64,000 nt of DNA from Micrococcaceae bacterium (GCA_025465475.1 JAODMR010000136.1:1-64000); one strand, 5' to 3'. Counted from the stretch's first letter, positions 26,859 to 36,313 are shown. The notes: generated by a model from the letters alone, not told the origin. Translations and numbers: made by a program.

Positions 26859-27846
26859 CTGACGGATAGAGGTCAGCGGAAATAGGCGGAACCGTCGGTG
26901 CGAGCCGGCCGTTTGCCTGCAGCCAGGCAACCGCCTCCGCCGCAGCCTGCAGCGAGGTGTAGCGCGGCTCGTAGCCGAGCACCTGGCGGGCCTTGGCGAT
27001 GCTCATGGATGGGCTGCGGGCGATGTGTTCCTTCGTGGCCTCCGAGGCTTTAGCGCCGACAGTGGAGGCGAAGTCGGCAAAAGGCAGGAAGCGCAGGTTG
27101 GCGGTTTGGCCGAACCAGCCGGCCACGGCTTCGGCGAAACCGCGCAGTGTGATGGCCCGGTCCGAGACGACGTGGAAGCTTTCCCCAAGGGCCGGCTCCG
27201 GGGCCGTTACGGCGCGTTCAAAAGCCTGGGCGACGTCGTCGGCGTGCACGTGGTGGACCGTTTCCAGCCCGAAGTTGGGCAGCGGGAGTTCCGCGCCGGT
27301 CGCCAGCGCGTTCCAGACGCCCAGGTCAAGGTTGCCGGCAGGATTAATGATCGGCCAGCCAGGGCCACTGATGTGTCCCGGGTGCAGCACGATGGAGGGG
27401 AAGCCGTTCTGCTGCCACTCGTGCCGGAGCAACTGCTCGATGGCGGCCTTTCCCGTGCCGTACGCGCCGAACGGGCGGCGTGGGGCGTCTTCCCGGACGG
27501 GGACTTCAGTGGCCGGTCCATGCACCCAGATGGTTCCGCAGTGCACCAGGAGTTGAATGCGTCCACGCAGTCCGTCCACCAGGTGCTGTGCGGATGCGGG
27601 GGTGAAGCAAAGCATGTCGATGACGACGTCGGGCGCCAGGCTGGCGATTCGTCCGGCGAAGGTTCCGTCGGCGTCCTCGGCTGTGCGGTCCGCTTGGATC
27701 CGCGTGACGTGCGCCCAGGCGGGGTCGGGGTGATAGGGCTCGCGGGTGCCCCGGCTGACGGCGAGGACGTCGTGCCCGGCGCGGACCAGCCGTGGAACCA
27801 GGTAGCCGCCAACGTGACCCGTCGCTCCGATAACCACAATCCGCAT
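26854..27846 (-). CDS. NAD-dependent epimerase/dehydratase-family protein
   Basis: A 330-residue extended SDR with VIGATGHVGGYLVPRL at the N-terminus (GxxGxxG) and YGTGKAAIE as the YxxxK catalytic part (Tyr about 153). It resembles the sugar-nucleotide epimerase group and the isoflavone-reductase-like proteins; the substrate is unknown. It lies 117 bp downstream of the erythrulose-phosphate isomerase gene on the same strand; whether it belongs to that operon is unclear, because a repeat region separates them. Confidence 0.85.
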   Translation of the reverse strand: MRIVVIGATGHVGGYLVPRLVRAGHDVLAVSRGTREPYHPDPAWAHVTRIQADRTAEDADGTFAGRIASLAPDVVIDMLCFTPASAQHLVDGLRGRIQLLVHCGTIWVHGPATEVPVREDAPRRPFGAYGTGKAAIEQLLRHEWQQNGFPSIVLHPGHISGPGWPIINPAGNLDLGVWNALATGAELPLPNFGLETVHHVHADDVAQAFERAVTAPEPALGESFHVVSDRAITLRGFAEAVAGWFGQTANLRFLPFADFASTVGAKASEATKEHIARSPSMSIAKARQVLGYEPRYTSLQAAAEAVAWLQANGRLAPTVPPISADLYPSA

Positions 27847-27925
27847 GGTGCACTCCAGTCCTGTCGGGGCCCTGTGCCGGGCCGATCTCGCTGGCGGGTT
27901 GTCCCGCTTGCTGTTCGTTAGAGGT

Positions 27926-27966
27926 GGTCCGTTGTTAGTCGGTCCGTTGTTACGGCCGGACCGTTA
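27926..27966. repeat. 15-bp tandem repeat ending in a stop codon
   Basis: GGTCCGTTGTTA occurs at 27926 and 27941 (15-bp period), followed by a degraded third copy whose TTA is the complement of the TAA stop of the gene at 27964. Confidence 0.55.
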
Positions 27967-28725
27967 GCGCGGACGGGTTAGGGCCTCGTCCAGCACCTTG
28001 CCCAGGTTCGCCGGGTCGTGGGCAAAGCGACCAAGGAACAGGCCGTCCGCGGCGTCGAGCTGGTTCAGCAGGCCGGGGCCGGCGCTGCCTCCGTACACCA
28101 CCTGCACCTTCTCGGCGGGGGTGGCTTTAAGTTCGCCGCGCAGCGCAGTGATGGTGGCATTGACATAGTCGGCCGGCGCGGGAGCCGGCGCCCCGATGGC
28201 CCACACCGGTTCGTAGGCGAGAATGACCGACGCCGGGTCCACCTGCGCGGACAGCACCTGGCGGGCGCAGAAGGCAGCGGCCTCCTCAGGGGTGCTGCGC
28301 TCGGGTTCGCCCACACACAGCAGCGGGGTCAGGCCGGCTGCCAACGCGGCGGCGGCCTTGCGGGCCACCACCGCGTCGTCTTCGGCAAACTGCATGCGGC
28401 GTTCGGCGTGGCCGATTTCGACCAGGCGAACGCCCAGTTCGGCCAACATGGCTGGGCTGACCTCCCCGGTCAGCGGCCCGTCCCCCCAGGCACAGTTCTG
28501 CGCTCCAAGGTGTACGGGCACGTCCGCCAGGAGCGCCCTTGCGGCGTCCAGCACGGGAAAGGAAGGAATGAGGAACAGCTGGACCGGTCCCCCGGACACC
28601 AGTTCCGGTCGGTGTGCAACAATGTCGCGCACCTGCCGAAGCCACGCGAGGCTGGCGTCATAGCCCAGGTACATCTTGGTGCTGACGCCAATCCAGGTGA
28701 CGCCGGGTTGCCCGGTCTCGACCAT
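27964..28725 (-). CDS. Triosephosphate-isomerase-like enzyme, probable L-erythrulose-1-phosphate isomerase
   Basis: A 253-residue TIM barrel of the TPI family. It keeps Lys in STKMY, the His electrophile and Glu region EIGHAERR, catalytic Glu in AYEPVWAIG and the phosphate loop VYGGSAGPG. The glycolytic GNWKMN motif is changed to GVSTKMY, and the gene sits with an erythrulose-type kinase and an RpiB-like isomerase. These are marks of the LerI/EryH branch, which turns L-erythrulose 1-phosphate into D-erythrulose 4-phosphate. AGGA stands eight bases before the ATG at 28725; an ATG at 28752 is also in frame. Function is inferred from context. Confidence 0.75.
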   Translation of the reverse strand: MVETGQPGVTWIGVSTKMYLGYDASLAWLRQVRDIVAHRPELVSGGPVQLFLIPSFPVLDAARALLADVPVHLGAQNCAWGDGPLTGEVSPAMLAELGVRLVEIGHAERRMQFAEDDAVVARKAAAALAAGLTPLLCVGEPERSTPEEAAAFCARQVLSAQVDPASVILAYEPVWAIGAPAPAPADYVNATITALRGELKATPAEKVQVVYGGSAGPGLLNQLDAADGLFLGRFAHDPANLGKVLDEALTRPR

Positions 28726-28757
28726 GACGATTTTCCTCACTCCTTCCTCCATGCCTG

Positions 28758-30098
28758 CTAGAGCAGTTCGTCAGCCTTGTTGCGCTTGAAGTTTCGCGTC
28801 AGGAACATCATCAGCGCCGCCAGGAACGGCAGCACACCCAGGGCATACACACCGGCCGAGCCGGTATCCGAGGCGGTCATGTCATTGACTGTCGTGCGCA
28901 GGATTGGGGCCACGAAACCACCCAGGTTACCCAGGGAGTTGATCAGGCCGATGCCCGCAGCGGCGGCCGCGCCGGTCAGGAACGCCGTCGGGTAGGACCA
29001 GGTGATCGGACCCACGGCGAGGAAGCTGCACACAGCGAGCGTGATGAAGATCAGGCCAAGCAGCGGAAGGTGGTTGGTGCCTGCCCAGGCGGAGCCGAAG
29101 ATGCACAGGCCCGTGGAGAGAAACAGGACGGTGCCCATGGTGCGCCGCCGGCGGATCGTCGTGGCGGCGCGTCCGAGGAAGTAGCAGGCAAAAATGCCGA
29201 AGAACCACGGGATACCCACCAGCAGGCCCACCTGGATGCCGACCTTTTGGCCGGTCAGTTCAGCAACCTGCTGGGGCAGGTAGAACGTGACGCCGTAGAC
29301 GGCAATCTGCAGGCAGAAATAGATGATGGTGAAGTACCAGACCTTGCCGTTGCGCATCGCAGCCCACACGCCGCTGGGACCGGTTTCGGTGCGGACATTG
29401 TCCTCGAGATCCATGATCTCGACCAGCGCCGCCTTTTCGTCCTTGTCCAGGAAGTTGGCGTTGTGGGGTCCGTTGATCAGGAAGAACAGGCAGGCAATTC
29501 CTGCCAGGACGGCAAGCAGTCCTTCAACGGCGAACATGACCTGCCAGCCGGCAAGTCCGGGGATCTGGTCGCCGATGCTGATCAACCAGCCCGACAGCGG
29601 GCCGCCGATCATCTGGGAGAAGGGCTGCGCCAGGTAGAACAAGGCGAACATCTGCACGCGGACCTTGTTGGGGAACCACTCGGACAGGTACATGATGACG
29701 CCCGGGAACAGACCCGCTTCGGTCACGCCGAGCAGGAAACGCAGGACGATGAAGGACGTTTCGCCCTGCACGAAGGCGAAACAGGCTGCCACGATGCCCC
29801 AGGTGATGGCGATGCGGGCCAACCAGATCTTGGCGCCCACCTTCTGCAGTGCCAGGTTGCTGGGGATTTCGAAGATGGCGTACCCGATGAAGAAGATGCC
29901 GGCGCCCAGGGCGAAGGCCCCGGCCGAGACGCCGCGGTCAGCTGACAGGGCCGCCTGGGCGAAACCGACGTTGGTGCGGTCCAGGAAGGACACAACGTAC
30001 AGGATGACGATCATCGGCATCAGCCGACGGGCCGCCTTGCTGATCGCCGATTTCAGGACCGGCTTTGCCAGCAACTCCTGACTGGTGGGAATGGACAT
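28758..30098 (-). CDS. MFS transporter, anion:cation symporter (ACS) type
   Basis: A 446-residue carrier with 12 hydrophobic segments. SFLDRTNVGFAQAALSAD near the N-terminus and GVTEAGLFPGVIMYLSEWFP after helix 4 are signatures of the ACS family, whose members import organic and sugar acids such as galactonate, tartrate or phthalate. In this operon it is expected to bring in the sugar acid or a related substrate. The next gene (TPI-like) begins 32 bp after its stop. Confidence 0.9.
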   Translation of the reverse strand: MSIPTSQELLAKPVLKSAISKAARRLMPMIVILYVVSFLDRTNVGFAQAALSADRGVSAGAFALGAGIFFIGYAIFEIPSNLALQKVGAKIWLARIAITWGIVAACFAFVQGETSFIVLRFLLGVTEAGLFPGVIMYLSEWFPNKVRVQMFALFYLAQPFSQMIGGPLSGWLISIGDQIPGLAGWQVMFAVEGLLAVLAGIACLFFLINGPHNANFLDKDEKAALVEIMDLEDNVRTETGPSGVWAAMRNGKVWYFTIIYFCLQIAVYGVTFYLPQQVAELTGQKVGIQVGLLVGIPWFFGIFACYFLGRAATTIRRRRTMGTVLFLSTGLCIFGSAWAGTNHLPLLGLIFITLAVCSFLAVGPITWSYPTAFLTGAAAAAGIGLINSLGNLGGFVAPILRTTVNDMTASDTGSAGVYALGVLPFLAALMMFLTRNFKRNKADELL

Positions 30099-30168
30099 TT
30101 AAAACTCCTCTTTGAGTTTCGGCTGCTGATGGGCTTCCGCCGAAGGTCTAGATACTTCAGGTCGTACT

Positions 30169-30204
30169 GGGGTCGTGCACAGTGAAGGGGTCGTGCACAG
30201 TGAA
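30169..30204. repeat. 18-bp perfect tandem duplication with degenerate flanking copies
   Basis: GGGGTCGTGCACAGTGAA occurs twice in a row and two more diverged copies follow to about 30245. It is in the 227-bp gap between the MFS gene and the small membrane protein gene, inside the operon. The rest of the gap shows no gene. Confidence 0.75.
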
Positions 30205-30325
30205 CGGGTCGTGCAGGTAAAGCTGGTCGTGCGGGTAGAACTGGTCTGCGGGCTCTGCGGATGGTCGTACTGATGCCGCCCGAAGGCCGGGGCGCTGACA
30301 GCGCCCCGGCCTAGCGAACAGATGC

Positions 30326-30430
30326 CTAGCGGGAGGTGGCAATCAGGACAACACCGACGATGCAGATCACCACGCCGAGGGCGAGGTACAGCAACCGTCC
30401 CCGATTCCATTTTGCTGGCTGCTGGGCCAT
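30326..30430 (-). CDS. 34-residue membrane microprotein
   Basis: The frame reads MAQQPAKWNRGRLLYLALG and continues with a helix of V, I, C, G, L ending in ATSR. It has a short basic N-terminus and one membrane helix (residues about 13-31). AGGAGG stands six bases before the ATG, the best binding site in this operon, and the gene lies only 10 bp after the SDR stop. It may be a partner of the MFS carrier encoded next. No family recognised. Confidence 0.65.
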   Translation of the reverse strand: MAQQPAKWNRGRLLYLALGVVICIVGVVLIATSR

Positions 30431-30440
30431 GGTGGTCCTC

Positions 30441-31208
30441 CTAGTGCATGTAAAGTCCACCGTCGACATTCAGGGTCTGCCCTGAGATGTAGCCGGTGTC
30501 CTCGCTGATGAGGAAGCTGATGGCCGCAGCGATGTCGCGCGGCGTGCCCACCCGGTTCACTACGAGGTCCTCGGCCATGGCGGCCTTGCGCTCCTCGGTG
30601 AGGGTGCCGCCCATGATGTCCGTGTCGATGGGGCCGGGTGAGATGGCGTTGACGGTGATGTTGAACGGGCCGAGTTCGCGGGCCACGGACCGGGTCAGGC
30701 CGATGACACCGGCCTTGGCCACGGAGTACGGCGTCTTGCTGTAGGTGCCGCCGCCGCGCTGGGCGGAGACGGAGGAGATGTTCACGATACGGCCGATGCC
30801 GTTCTTCACGAGCGACTCGGCGACCCGCCGGGTCGCGTAGTGCACACCGTTGAGGTTGATGTTCAGCACGCGGTCCCATTCCGCAGCCTCGAGTTCAAGG
30901 TACGGGACAGGCGAGCTGACACCGGCCACGTTGGCCAGGGCCACGAGCTGGGGCAGGGCTGCTTCGAGTTCGTCGACGGCGGACCGGACGGAGGCTTCGT
31001 CGGCGACGTTGGCTCCGGCGCCGGCGGCCTGGACGCCGTAAGTGTCGGCGACTTCCTTGGCCACGGCCTTGCAGGCGGCGTCATCCAGGTCGATGATGCC
31101 GATGTTCCAGCCTTGCTCGGCCAGGTAGTTCACGGTGGCCCGGCCGATGCCCCGGGGGGACACGGCGCCGGTCACAATGACTGTTCTTTCGGTGGGAAAT
31201 TCAGACAC
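30441..31208 (-). CDS. Short-chain dehydrogenase/reductase
   Basis: A 255-residue classical SDR: cofactor motif TGAVSPRGIGRA, NVAG, catalytic Ser in NISSVSA, and YSVAKAG as YxxxK, with the usual C-terminal SGQTLNVDGG. It would oxidise a polyol or sugar alcohol, or reduce a ketose; in tetritol pathways such an enzyme makes erythrulose from threitol. The exact substrate is not shown. It lies 31 bp downstream of the 3-hydroxyacyl-CoA-dehydrogenase-like gene. Confidence 0.9.
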   Translation of the reverse strand: MSEFPTERTVIVTGAVSPRGIGRATVNYLAEQGWNIGIIDLDDAACKAVAKEVADTYGVQAAGAGANVADEASVRSAVDELEAALPQLVALANVAGVSSPVPYLELEAAEWDRVLNINLNGVHYATRRVAESLVKNGIGRIVNISSVSAQRGGGTYSKTPYSVAKAGVIGLTRSVARELGPFNITVNAISPGPIDTDIMGGTLTEERKAAMAEDLVVNRVGTPRDIAAAISFLISEDTGYISGQTLNVDGGLYMH

Positions 31209-31239
31209 GTGGGGTCCTTTGGAAAGTGGAAGGCTGGAA

Positions 31240-32190
31240 TTATTGGATCGGCGCAGGGCCGAGGTCTTCGATGAGCTTCTGCATCAGGACGTAGGCCTTG
31301 TTGCGGTAGGCGATCAGTTCAGGAATCCGCTCGGCCGGAACGTTCAGGAAGCCGGCGCCGGTCTTGGTGCCCAGTTTGCCCTGCGAGACCAGGTCGCTGA
31401 GGATTTTTGGCGTCGCGAAGCGTTCGGGGAAGCCGGTCTGCAAGGACTTGTAGCAGAAGTCGTACACGTCAAGGCCTGCCATGTCGGCGATGGCGAACGG
31501 GCCGAAGAACGGCAACCGGAAGCCGAAGGTGGTGCGGACCAGGGTGTCGATGTCCTCGGCGGTGGCTGTCCCGTCTTCGACCAGCTGGGTGGCCTCGTGG
31601 AACAGGGCGTACTGCAGCCGGTTGAGCACGAAGCCGGTGACGTCCTTTACGACGGCGGTGGACTTGCCCGATTCGTGGACCAGTTCGCGGGCGGCGGTGA
31701 CGGTGGCTTCGGCGGTGCCGGCGTGGGGGATGATCTCGACCCCCGGGATGAACGGCGACGGGTTGCTGAAGTGGACGCCGAGGAACCGCTCCGGGTTGGT
31801 CACGGCTGAGGCCATGTCACCGATGGAGATGGTGGAGGTGTTGGAGCCGATGATCGCGTCAGGGCGGGCGGCGGCGCTGATCTGGGCAAGCGTGTCGTGC
31901 TTGATGGCCAGCACTTCGGGGACGGCTTCCTCGATGAACTCAGCTTCCCGCACGGCTTCGGCCAGGCTCGGAGCAGCCCACAGATTCTGCTGCAGCGTTT
32001 CGGTGGCGCCGGCCGGGAACAGTCCGTCGCGGACAAAGTCGCGGGACTCCTCGATCAGGCGGTTGAGGTTCTTTTCTGCTACCTCGGCGCTCACGTCGGC
32101 CAAAGCCACGCGGGCGCCGGCGAGGGCCAGCACCTGAGCGATGCCGCCTCCCATGTAGCCTGAGCCGATAACGGCGATGTTCCTGGTCAT
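31240..32190 (-). CDS. 3-hydroxyacyl-CoA-dehydrogenase-family protein, probable sugar-acid 3-dehydrogenase
   Basis: A 316-residue protein with NAD motif VIGSGYMGGGIAQ, substrate-side SNTSTISIGDMA, the catalytic His region GVHFSNPSPFIPGVEII and the C-terminal domain start VKDVTGFVLNRLQYAL. The family also includes enzymes that act on free acids, such as L-gulonate 3-dehydrogenase (CRYL1 type). No fatty-acid genes are near, while a TIM-barrel enzyme and erythrulose-phosphate genes are in the same operon, so oxidation of an aldonate at C3 is the better guess. This is inference. Confidence 0.85.
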   Translation of the reverse strand: MTRNIAVIGSGYMGGGIAQVLALAGARVALADVSAEVAEKNLNRLIEESRDFVRDGLFPAGATETLQQNLWAAPSLAEAVREAEFIEEAVPEVLAIKHDTLAQISAAARPDAIIGSNTSTISIGDMASAVTNPERFLGVHFSNPSPFIPGVEIIPHAGTAEATVTAARELVHESGKSTAVVKDVTGFVLNRLQYALFHEATQLVEDGTATAEDIDTLVRTTFGFRLPFFGPFAIADMAGLDVYDFCYKSLQTGFPERFATPKILSDLVSQGKLGTKTGAGFLNVPAERIPELIAYRNKAYVLMQKLIEDLGPAPIQ

Positions 32191-32194
32191 GGCC

Positions 32195-32713
32195 TTAGCC
32201 CTCTTTCAGTTCGGGTGTCTCGGTGTCGTCGGCGACGTCCTGCAGCGTTTCGTAGGAGCCGATCGCGTCAACCTTTGCCGCCGAGGCGGAGGTGGTGTCG
32301 AAGCGGTAGCCCAGCCATTCCTTGACCAGCCGCTTGGCCAGTTCCAGCCCGATGACACGCTGGCCCATAGTCAGGACCTGGGCGTCGTTGCTGAGTACGG
32401 AGCGTTCCACGGAGTAGCTGTCGTGTGCGGTGACGGCACGAATGCCGGGCACCTTGTTTGCGGAGATGGCAACGCCCAGTCCCGTGCCGCAGATCAGCAG
32501 GGCACGGTCGGCCTCACCGGCCGCGACCTTGCGGGCGGCGGTGACGGCCAGGTGCGGGTAGGCGGTCGAGTCGTCGGGTCCCACTCCGACGTCGACAACC
32601 GAAGCGACGCGGTCGTCCGCTTCCAGCAGTGCCTTGAGGGCGTTTTTGTATTCGACGCCGGCTTCGTCGTTTCCGACGACAATGCGCCAGCCGTTGCTTG
32701 TGGCTTCAGCCAT
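32195..32713 (-). CDS. RpiB/LacAB-family isomerase, probable erythrulose-4-phosphate isomerase
   Basis: A 172-residue RpiB-type isomerase. Conserved residues are visible in [10 protein letters not shown] at the start, [21 protein letters not shown] (active-site Cys) and [19 protein letters not shown]. With the kinase and TPI-like genes it corresponds to EryI/DerI, converting D-erythrulose 4-phosphate to D-erythrose 4-phosphate, which enters the pentose phosphate pathway. Four base pairs separate it from the dehydrogenase gene and 11 bp from the kinase gene. Confidence 0.85.
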   Translation of the reverse strand: MAEATSNGWRIVVGNDEAGVEYKNALKALLEADDRVASVVDVGVGPDDSTAYPHLAVTAARKVAAGEADRALLICGTGLGVAISANKVPGIRAVTAHDSYSVERSVLSNDAQVLTMGQRVIGLELAKRLVKEWLGYRFDTTSASAAKVDAIGSYETLQDVADDTETPELKEG

Positions 32714-32724
32714 GGTGTTGCTCC

Positions 32725-34452
32725 TTAGTGGTCAGCAGATTTGGTGTTCGGCAGGGATTCGAAGGTCGCCGCGAGGCCTTCGGTGATGAGGCCGAAGGAC
32801 ACGGCACCGGGATCCGGGTGTCCCAGGCTCTTTTCCGCCAACGGCCGCGCCCTGCCCTTCTTCGGGCTCAGGGAGGCTGTCTCCTCGGCGGCCAGGGTGG
32901 CTGCGGCTGCGGCAGCCTTGAAGGCCTGCACCGGCGGAGTTCCTGCACCGTGTTCTGTGCTGAAGGCCGCTGCGAAGGGCAGCAACGCGTCAACCATGGT
33001 CTTGTCTCCGAGCTCAGCCTTGCCCAGGGTGGTGATGGCCGAAACGAACGCCTCGACTGCGGCGGCGGCGTCCTGGGCGGTGTAGCTCTCCCGGTTGCCC
33101 AGCGCATCGCCGACCGCGATCAGTGCCGTGCCCCAGAGCGCTCCGGAGGTGCCTCCAGCCTTTTCACTCCACGCCTCACCGGCGCGGACGAGGACGTTCC
33201 GCACCCCGGTCCCGCGGGCGGCGCGGGCCGCGGCTGCTGCCGCTTCGCCGCCGCGGCGCATCCCGATGCCGTGGTCGCCGTCACCGGCGATGGCGTCCAG
33301 CTGTCCGAGTGCTTCCTCGTGTTCTTCAATCACTGAGCGTACGGTTTCCAGCGCCGCCACGGCCTGGTTGCCCAAGGCGATGGCAGCCGGGGTGCCCTGC
33401 TCCGTTTCCTGAATGGCCTCCGTGAGCTGGGTCGTGTCGCGGGCCGCGCGCCGGGCCATGCTCCCCTTGCGGTACGCCGGAGTGTCGGCCGGGGCAGCCC
33501 AGTACTGTTCGAGTTCATCGTCGAGCCACAGCAGGGTCAGTGACAGGCCCGACATATCCAGGCTCGTGACCAGCTCGCCGCATTCGGGCTCCACGATCTC
33601 CAGCCCGGCAGCAGTGAGCAGCTTTTCGATCTTGCCGAACAGGAGGAACAGCTCGTCGTACTTCACCGTCCCGAGCCCGTTCACGATCGGCACCACCCGG
33701 GTCCCGGCGTCGTCAGGCTTGTCCTGCAGCAGCCGCTCCACCAGCAGCTGCGCCAGTTCGGAGGCGGTGGGCATGTCGTGCTCGGAAATGCCGGGTTCGC
33801 CGTGGATGCCCAGTCCGAGGGACATCTGGCCTTCGGGAACGGTGAACAGCGGCTCGCTGGCGCCCGGCAGGGTGCAACCGTCGAAGGCCACGCCCAGGGA
33901 GCGGGTGCGGTAATTGGTCTTGATGGCTAACCGCTCCACCTCGTCCAAGTTCAGGCCGGCTTCCGCGGCGGCGCCGGCAACCTTGAATACAGTCAGGTCA
34001 CCGGCGATTCCGCGCCGCTTTTCCAGCTGGTCAACCGGCGCGCTGGCGATGTCGTCGGTGACCAGGACGGTCCGGGTCTCGATGCCTTCGGCGTTGAGTC
34101 TCTGCTGGGCCTGGCCAAAGTGCAGCACGTCGCCGGCGTAGTTGCCGTAGCTCAGCAGCACGCCTCCGCCCATGCTGGCCGCCTTGGCCACCCGGTAGAC
34201 CTGGCCCGCGGCCGGGGACGCGAACAGGTTTCCGCAGGCCGCCGCGGCAGCCAATCCGGCGCCAACCAGGCCGGCAAAGGCCGGATAATGTCCGGACCCG
34301 CCGCCAATGACGAGGGCGACGGAACCTTCCGCCATTTCGGTGGACCGGATCACCCCGCCGTCGACGAGGGCGACGTATTGCCTGTTAGCAGCCGCGAAGC
34401 CTTCCAAAGCCTCATCGGCGAAGGCTGCGGGATCATCGTAAAGAGTTGTCAT
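32725..34452 (-). CDS. DhaK-DhaL fusion kinase, probable erythrulose kinase
   Basis: A 575-residue ATP-dependent kinase. The N-terminal DhaK domain (about 1-330) has [12 protein letters not shown] and the His that binds the ketose covalently in GLGIHGEPG. The C-terminal DhaL domain (about 360-575) has the Asp cluster [17 protein letters not shown]. The fused layout is that of dihydroxyacetone kinases and of the LerK/DerK erythrulose kinases. The flanking isomerases argue for L-erythrulose as substrate. Start ATG with GAGGAACC before it. Confidence 0.85.
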   Translation of the reverse strand: MTTLYDDPAAFADEALEGFAAANRQYVALVDGGVIRSTEMAEGSVALVIGGGSGHYPAFAGLVGAGLAAAAACGNLFASPAAGQVYRVAKAASMGGGVLLSYGNYAGDVLHFGQAQQRLNAEGIETRTVLVTDDIASAPVDQLEKRRGIAGDLTVFKVAGAAAEAGLNLDEVERLAIKTNYRTRSLGVAFDGCTLPGASEPLFTVPEGQMSLGLGIHGEPGISEHDMPTASELAQLLVERLLQDKPDDAGTRVVPIVNGLGTVKYDELFLLFGKIEKLLTAAGLEIVEPECGELVTSLDMSGLSLTLLWLDDELEQYWAAPADTPAYRKGSMARRAARDTTQLTEAIQETEQGTPAAIALGNQAVAALETVRSVIEEHEEALGQLDAIAGDGDHGIGMRRGGEAAAAAARAARGTGVRNVLVRAGEAWSEKAGGTSGALWGTALIAVGDALGNRESYTAQDAAAAVEAFVSAITTLGKAELGDKTMVDALLPFAAAFSTEHGAGTPPVQAFKAAAAAATLAAEETASLSPKKGRARPLAEKSLGHPDPGAVSFGLITEGLAATFESLPNTKSADH

Positions 34453-34485
34453 GGTTCCTCGTTGACTCCAGGGACGGGCAGGGCT

Positions 34486-35499
34486 TTAGGCTGACGCAGC
34501 GGAGGTGACAGGTGCCAGGCGCCCCTGGGCCACCTTGCTGGTGCCGAGCGTGTAGTTTTCCGTTTTGGGCAGCACCTGCGAGCGGAGGTAACGCTGGTTG
34601 CTGGCGGAGACGCTGAGGCCGTCGCCACCGTAGTGCTCCGTGCAGATGATGCCCTGGAAGCCGACGGAAATGGCTGTGCGGAATGCTTCGCGGTAGTTGA
34701 TCAGGCCGCTTTCCATCGGGGCGGGAATGGCCACGTAGGAATCGCGGGCCACGTCCTCGTCGCGGGAGTAGTTCTTCACGTGCCAGTAGTTGGAGTACGG
34801 CAGCGTCTTGGCCACCAGTTCCTGCCACGATTCAATGGGCCGGTGCAGGCGGATCAGGTTCCCGATGTCGGGGTTCAGTCCGACGTTGGTCAGGCCGATG
34901 TCCTGCACCAGCTGGACGGCCGAGTCAGCCGTGCCCAGGTAGGTGTCTTCGTACATTTCCAGGGAAACGAGCAACCCCACCTCAGCGGCGTGATGTCCCA
35001 GTTCCTGCAGCCGGGACACTGCCTTGCCCCAGACTTCCTTGTCCCCGATCGGGTCCTTGTGCCCCTCAACGGTCCAGAACCACAGCTGCTTCTGCTGTTC
35101 CGCGGTGAGCGCCTGGTGCAGGCCGAAGGAGACAACCTCGCAGCCCAGCCGTGCGGCGGCGTCGAGGGTGCGGTGACTGTAGGCCAGGTTGTCTTCCCAG
35201 TTCCTGGCGTCGATGACACTGCGTCGGATGGCCGAGATGACGGGCAGTCCCGTTCCGGCGGCATCAGCGGCGGCCTTCAGGTCGTCCAGCCGGCTGTCCG
35301 ACAGGTCGCCGGGGCGGACCCAGCTGTCGGTCAGGTCGGCGTTGGTGAAACCGGCGTCGCGGACTTCCTGGAACGCTGCCTGCCAGACGGCGGGATCGGC
35401 GTCGTTGATGGCGCCGCCCTGCGGGTCAGTGGCGGAGAACTGCAGCAGGGCCGCAGAGATGGGCCAGGTCTCTGCCGTGTATTTTGTCGGGTTCGACAT
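34486..35499 (-). CDS. Xylose-isomerase-like TIM-barrel enzyme, possible 3-oxo-acid decarboxylase
   Basis: A 337-residue protein of the sugar phosphate isomerase/epimerase fold. The four usual metal ligands can be placed in LEMYEDTY, LNPDIGNL, WHVKNYS and ICTEHYGG. This family includes isomerases and also 3-oxo-isoapionate decarboxylase (OiaC), which releases CO2 and L-erythrulose. Because the next genes are exactly those that use L-erythrulose, an OiaC-like role is attractive but unproven; an isomerase role is possible. GGAG precedes the ATG, and a repressor site lies 36 bp upstream. First gene of the operon. Confidence 0.75.
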   Translation of the reverse strand: MSNPTKYTAETWPISAALLQFSATDPQGGAINDADPAVWQAAFQEVRDAGFTNADLTDSWVRPGDLSDSRLDDLKAAADAAGTGLPVISAIRRSVIDARNWEDNLAYSHRTLDAAARLGCEVVSFGLHQALTAEQQKQLWFWTVEGHKDPIGDKEVWGKAVSRLQELGHHAAEVGLLVSLEMYEDTYLGTADSAVQLVQDIGLTNVGLNPDIGNLIRLHRPIESWQELVAKTLPYSNYWHVKNYSRDEDVARDSYVAIPAPMESGLINYREAFRTAISVGFQGIICTEHYGGDGLSVSASNQRYLRSQVLPKTENYTLGTSKVAQGRLAPVTSAASA

Positions 35500-35534
35500 G
35501 AGTCACTCCATTGTGGTTAGAACTGGATCGTGTT

Positions 35535-35544
35535 TCCTATAGGA
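35535..35544. promoter_or_regulatory. GntR operator, site A
   Basis: TCCTATAGGA, a perfect 10-bp palindrome, lies 36 bp upstream of the first gene of the kinase/isomerase operon. The same core occurs at 36304 and 38803, each time before a gene of this cluster. Confidence 0.7.
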
Positions 35545-35606
35545 TTCACCACTCCGACGGGCCTGTCAAGACCCACCCGCCGGGACGCGGCATCCCCGGC
35601 CCCGAC

Positions 35607-36296
35607 TTAACCGTGCTCGACCACGTCGGAAATGGCGCGTTTGCGCACCCCTGCCAGATGGGTCGCCATCGCCGCAGCGGCCTGTTCCGGGTCCTGGTCC
35701 ACGAAGGCCTGCAGGACGGCCGTATGCTCCCTGATGGCATGGTCCGCGTCCGTGACACCCAGGCCGCCAAAGAAGCGGAACCGTTGGATCTGTCCACCGA
35801 GTGCATTGAAGGCGGACAGGATGAACTGGTTGCCGGCGTTCTCTGCGATCAGGCGGTGGAACCGCTCGTCAGCCTCCCAGTAGTCGCGGAATTCCGCGAA
35901 GGAGCCGCCCCGGGGCGCGTTTTGAAGGTCCACAATGGATTGCTCCAGCGCCTGGTTGAGTTCGGGAGTGGTCCGTTCGCACGCGCGGCGGGCGTTGACC
36001 GGTTCAATCACCAACCGGGCGTCCATGAGCTCGGCCAGGTCATCGATGCTGAACAGCGGCGCCACGCGGTAGCCGCGCATGGCAACCCGCCGCACCATGC
36101 CGGTTGCCTCCAGGCGTGCCAGCGCTTCCCGGACTGGTGTGGGTGAGACGTCCAGGTCACGGGCGATGCCGTCGATGCTGATGCCGGCCCCCGCGGCGAG
36201 GCGTCCGTCGATGAGGGATGCGAGGAGTTCTTCGTAGACATGGTCGGCCAGTACCTGCCGCGCAATGGTCCTGGGCTTATCGGTTTGTACGGCCAT
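35607..36296 (-). CDS. GntR/FadR-type repressor with FCD domain
   Basis: A 229-residue regulator with an N-terminal winged helix (DGIARDLDVSPTPVREALARLE, residues about 42-63) and a C-terminal helical FCD domain. Metal-binding His residues are in EADERFHRLIA, AIREHTAVLQA and MATHLAGVR, so it likely binds a carboxylated sugar or acid through a metal. It lies in the middle of the cluster and is expected to bind the CCTATAGG palindromes, including one that overlaps its own ribosome binding site. Confidence 0.9.
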   Translation of the reverse strand: MAVQTDKPRTIARQVLADHVYEELLASLIDGRLAAGAGISIDGIARDLDVSPTPVREALARLEATGMVRRVAMRGYRVAPLFSIDDLAELMDARLVIEPVNARRACERTTPELNQALEQSIVDLQNAPRGGSFAEFRDYWEADERFHRLIAENAGNQFILSAFNALGGQIQRFRFFGGLGVTDADHAIREHTAVLQAFVDQDPEQAAAAMATHLAGVRKRAISDVVEHG

Positions 36297-36303
36297 GGCT
36301 GCA

Positions 36304-36313
36304 TCCTATAGGA
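36304..36313. promoter_or_regulatory. GntR operator, site B, overlapping the repressor's ribosome binding site
   Basis: TCCTATAGGA begins 7 bases upstream of the repressor ATG. Read on the minus strand its right arm supplies the AGGA Shine-Dalgarno sequence seven bases before the start. Confidence 0.7.

Noticed and set aside
27964-28725. Glycolytic TpiA
   Set aside because: The GNWKMN motif is altered and the gene is in a tetrose-phosphate cluster, not beside gap and pgk.
31240-32190. Fatty-acid beta-oxidation 3-hydroxybutyryl-CoA dehydrogenase
   Set aside because: No thiolase, hydratase or acyl-CoA genes nearby; neighbours are sugar-phosphate enzymes. The family alone does not settle the substrate.
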